Below, piece after piece: positions 63,901 to 64,000 of a stretch of DNA of 64,000 nt. The stretch lies in the NCBI GenBank assembly GCA_946409545.1, contig CAMJWT010000006.1, positions 19,937 through 83,936 on the forward strand. Reading direction: 5' to 3'. Both the position numbers and the translations under genes were made by a program. This DNA comes from RUG12783 sp946409545 (GTDB lineage Bacteria; Bacillota_I; Bacilli_A; RF39; UBA660). Numbering within the stretch: the stretch's first letter is position 1; each line of letters begins with the position of its first letter. The notes under the pieces were generated by a model. That model saw only the letters and a program-made list of their open reading frames with translations. It had not been told where the DNA came from and ran no database searches.

Positions 63901-64000
63901 AATTTAAATTCGTAATATAATTTACCATTTGATCTTTATTATTAGTAAAACCTGATACAATTTGAGAAGTTGTATCAAATGTTATTAAAGCTATTTTATT
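60956..64000 (-). CDS. VWA surface protein with DGR-like variable C-terminus (5' end outside window)
   Basis: Open in frame through base 64000, so the N-terminus (signal, start of the VWA domain) lies outside; 1014 residues are visible. It parallels the gene at 56936-60262 nearly throughout: ALITFDTT, LFLTDGYPN, the InlB-like FKGWSID and the end SLIPGIEYSSGDGSMENPY. The C-terminal ligand domain starts TSYWLASPND and closes NGVRPVVSL, the form typical of DGR targets. The DNA for that part (61041-61190) is about 51% G+C by hand count, against 26% in the next 100 bases. Probable cell-surface receptor or adhesin whose binding face is diversified. Confidence 0.85.
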   Translation of the reverse strand, partial: NKIALITFDTTSQIVSGFTNNKDQMVNYITNLNYKDCTNYNAGLLNVDTVMSNYVKEANKDLIVLFLTDGYPNEDTPNQVATYTVLKDKYPYMTIDGIQYEMGKDIIQEIIEISDNQFIANQDTLNNVLFDATLAPIKYENFVITDYVNDEYFYIESVNDIKVPFGEVSLDTVDGVQKITWNLGNNYATGRNVKMFVNLKLKEAFHNTKGFYPTNKREIIASKLPDEDSKTKDSELTPVLKNVYEVIYDTNTPNGCTLPSIENEDYWPYQTVTKRSDSLTCPGYIFKGWSIDSNDLVGIKFINDDKFIMPAHDVHIRGTWTKQDIVKSMDGEVKEKMTLYKVLQNDAEVGTYAKKYTGNHQDSIDNSGTSDIYYYYANNRTDAETVMKEKNNVIFANQCWQMIRTTDTGGVKLLYNGEPEDGKCMNTIGSITGRSNHIGYSSRTEQSLSGTFYYGDDYTYENGSFKLSGTISSQDVTTSNASSTIPTLSGKYTCKQTTSDTTCATLYLIEGYSSSTSAYVIPLNSSSNYSQFGKLQFNANYNSPADVGYMYNTRYTYNQKPMTSTETMLGSTSLNSSTWYADSVTWGSPKANNYNLKNPKMSATNFFNNLVGKYTFINGSQTYTSSYVYYVVAVNRKNVYYITLNDTGNHTLSDFNYTYTYGDSYTDNGDGTYTITNQDGNPPSTINRSDWYTVYFNVGENKYVCKNATNDTCNDLWFTISTSNTSMTYIKVSNNYKYAKGFEYKLDPEDNTYKYFLDDDTSVSFWNINDSTNKTSLNNAHYTCFNTTGECTTISYIYYLSAYSLTSTSLYYINITGGKSIEDAKNEMLYNNDVNTTNSTIKTGVDAWYKKYILNDFDEYIEDTIYCNDRSLRNSNTDGWNPNGGSLSYTMSFKEHDVSDLSCTNETDKFSTLNNKAQLTYKVGLETIQEMNLLDFISLRLTSYWLASPNDFNYFQARGRFVNTIYVVGNGFFGFNGVNIANGVRPVVSLIPGIEYSSGDGSMENPYVVDTSGN
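61041..61190 (-). other. Putative DGR variable repeat (VR)
   Basis: A sharply bounded block inside the C-terminal ligand domain: 77 G/C in 150 bases by hand count. Of the 36 codons at 61150-61043, 21 end in C, with repeated TTC, GTC, GGC, AAC, TAC, ATC and CGC, while the rest of the gene prefers T or A. Mutagenesis of adenines in AAC-type template codons yields exactly such NNC sets. The block ends near GGCGTGCGCCCG, where an initiation-of-mutagenic-homing sequence would lie. No matching template repeat or reverse transcriptase is seen in the window. Confidence 0.8.

Noticed and set aside
56936..64000. Reverse transcriptase or template repeat of the DGR inside the window
   Set aside because: No protein in the window shows reverse transcriptase motifs, and I see no second GC-rich copy of the block.
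1..64000. UGA read as Trp (mycoplasma code)
   Set aside because: UGA ends xer, mutM and the Ig-like gene at the expected places, and Trp positions use UGG.
1..64000. tRNA, rRNA or insertion-sequence transposase genes
   Set aside because: None could be recognised; the only recombinase is the Xer-type protein.

Overview
The window is AT-rich DNA (roughly a quarter G+C by eye) from a low-GC Firmicute. Strong AGGAGG-type ribosome sites, 8-base gene overlaps, GatCAB amidotransferase genes, an OmpR/PhoR-type two-component pair, sigma-A promoters and peptidoglycan hydrolases point to a walled member of the Bacilli. UGA is used as a stop (for example at 15709-15711 and 8632-8634), so this is not a code-4 mycoplasma. 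My best guess is an uncultured gut-type Bacilli lineage such as the RF39/Erysipelotrichia neighbourhood; that placement is inference.

Layout. From 1 to 18.25 kb almost every gene is on the + strand: a HEPN-like protein, a heterodimeric ABC exporter, a cluster of WXG/LXG-like coiled-coil proteins with an alpha/beta hydrolase, one inverted Ig-like surface protein, an HExxH protein, a serpin, a MazG-like protein, a mini-kinase, a Nudix hydrolase, a Xer recombinase and deoB. From 19.1 kb onward most genes are on the - strand. The switch lies in an 850-base gene-free stretch (18.25-19.12 kb) holding a 62-bp-period tandem repeat and, at 18997-19024, an excellent dif-like site. This is very probably the replication terminus.

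The right arm mixes housekeeping genes (mnmA, a shortened Rel/SpoT protein, tkt, recD2-mutM, gatCAB-gpsA) with large surface and secreted proteins. These are a Big2/InlB-repeat protein fused to a tyrosine-phosphatase-like and a metallo-beta-lactamase domain, a lysozyme-like wall hydrolase, an NlpC/P60 protein, a Cys-rich repeat protein, MucBP and VWA proteins. A cluster at 33.3-39.1 kb has two amidoligase-family enzymes, membrane proteins and a 45-residue acidic peptide. At 43.1-45.0 kb a 23-residue peptide gene with a strong promoter and operator-like palindrome lies just upstream of an ABC exporter, separated from it by a terminator-like hairpin.

The most striking signal is at the right end. 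Two large paralogous VWA surface proteins lie on either side of a decayed trigger-factor fragment. In the second (running off the window), the last ~150 bases of the ligand-domain region have about 51% G+C against about 26% beside them, and are filled with NNC codons. This is the signature of the variable repeat of a diversity-generating retroelement (DGR). No reverse transcriptase or template repeat is visible inside the window, so they should lie beyond 64000 or elsewhere.
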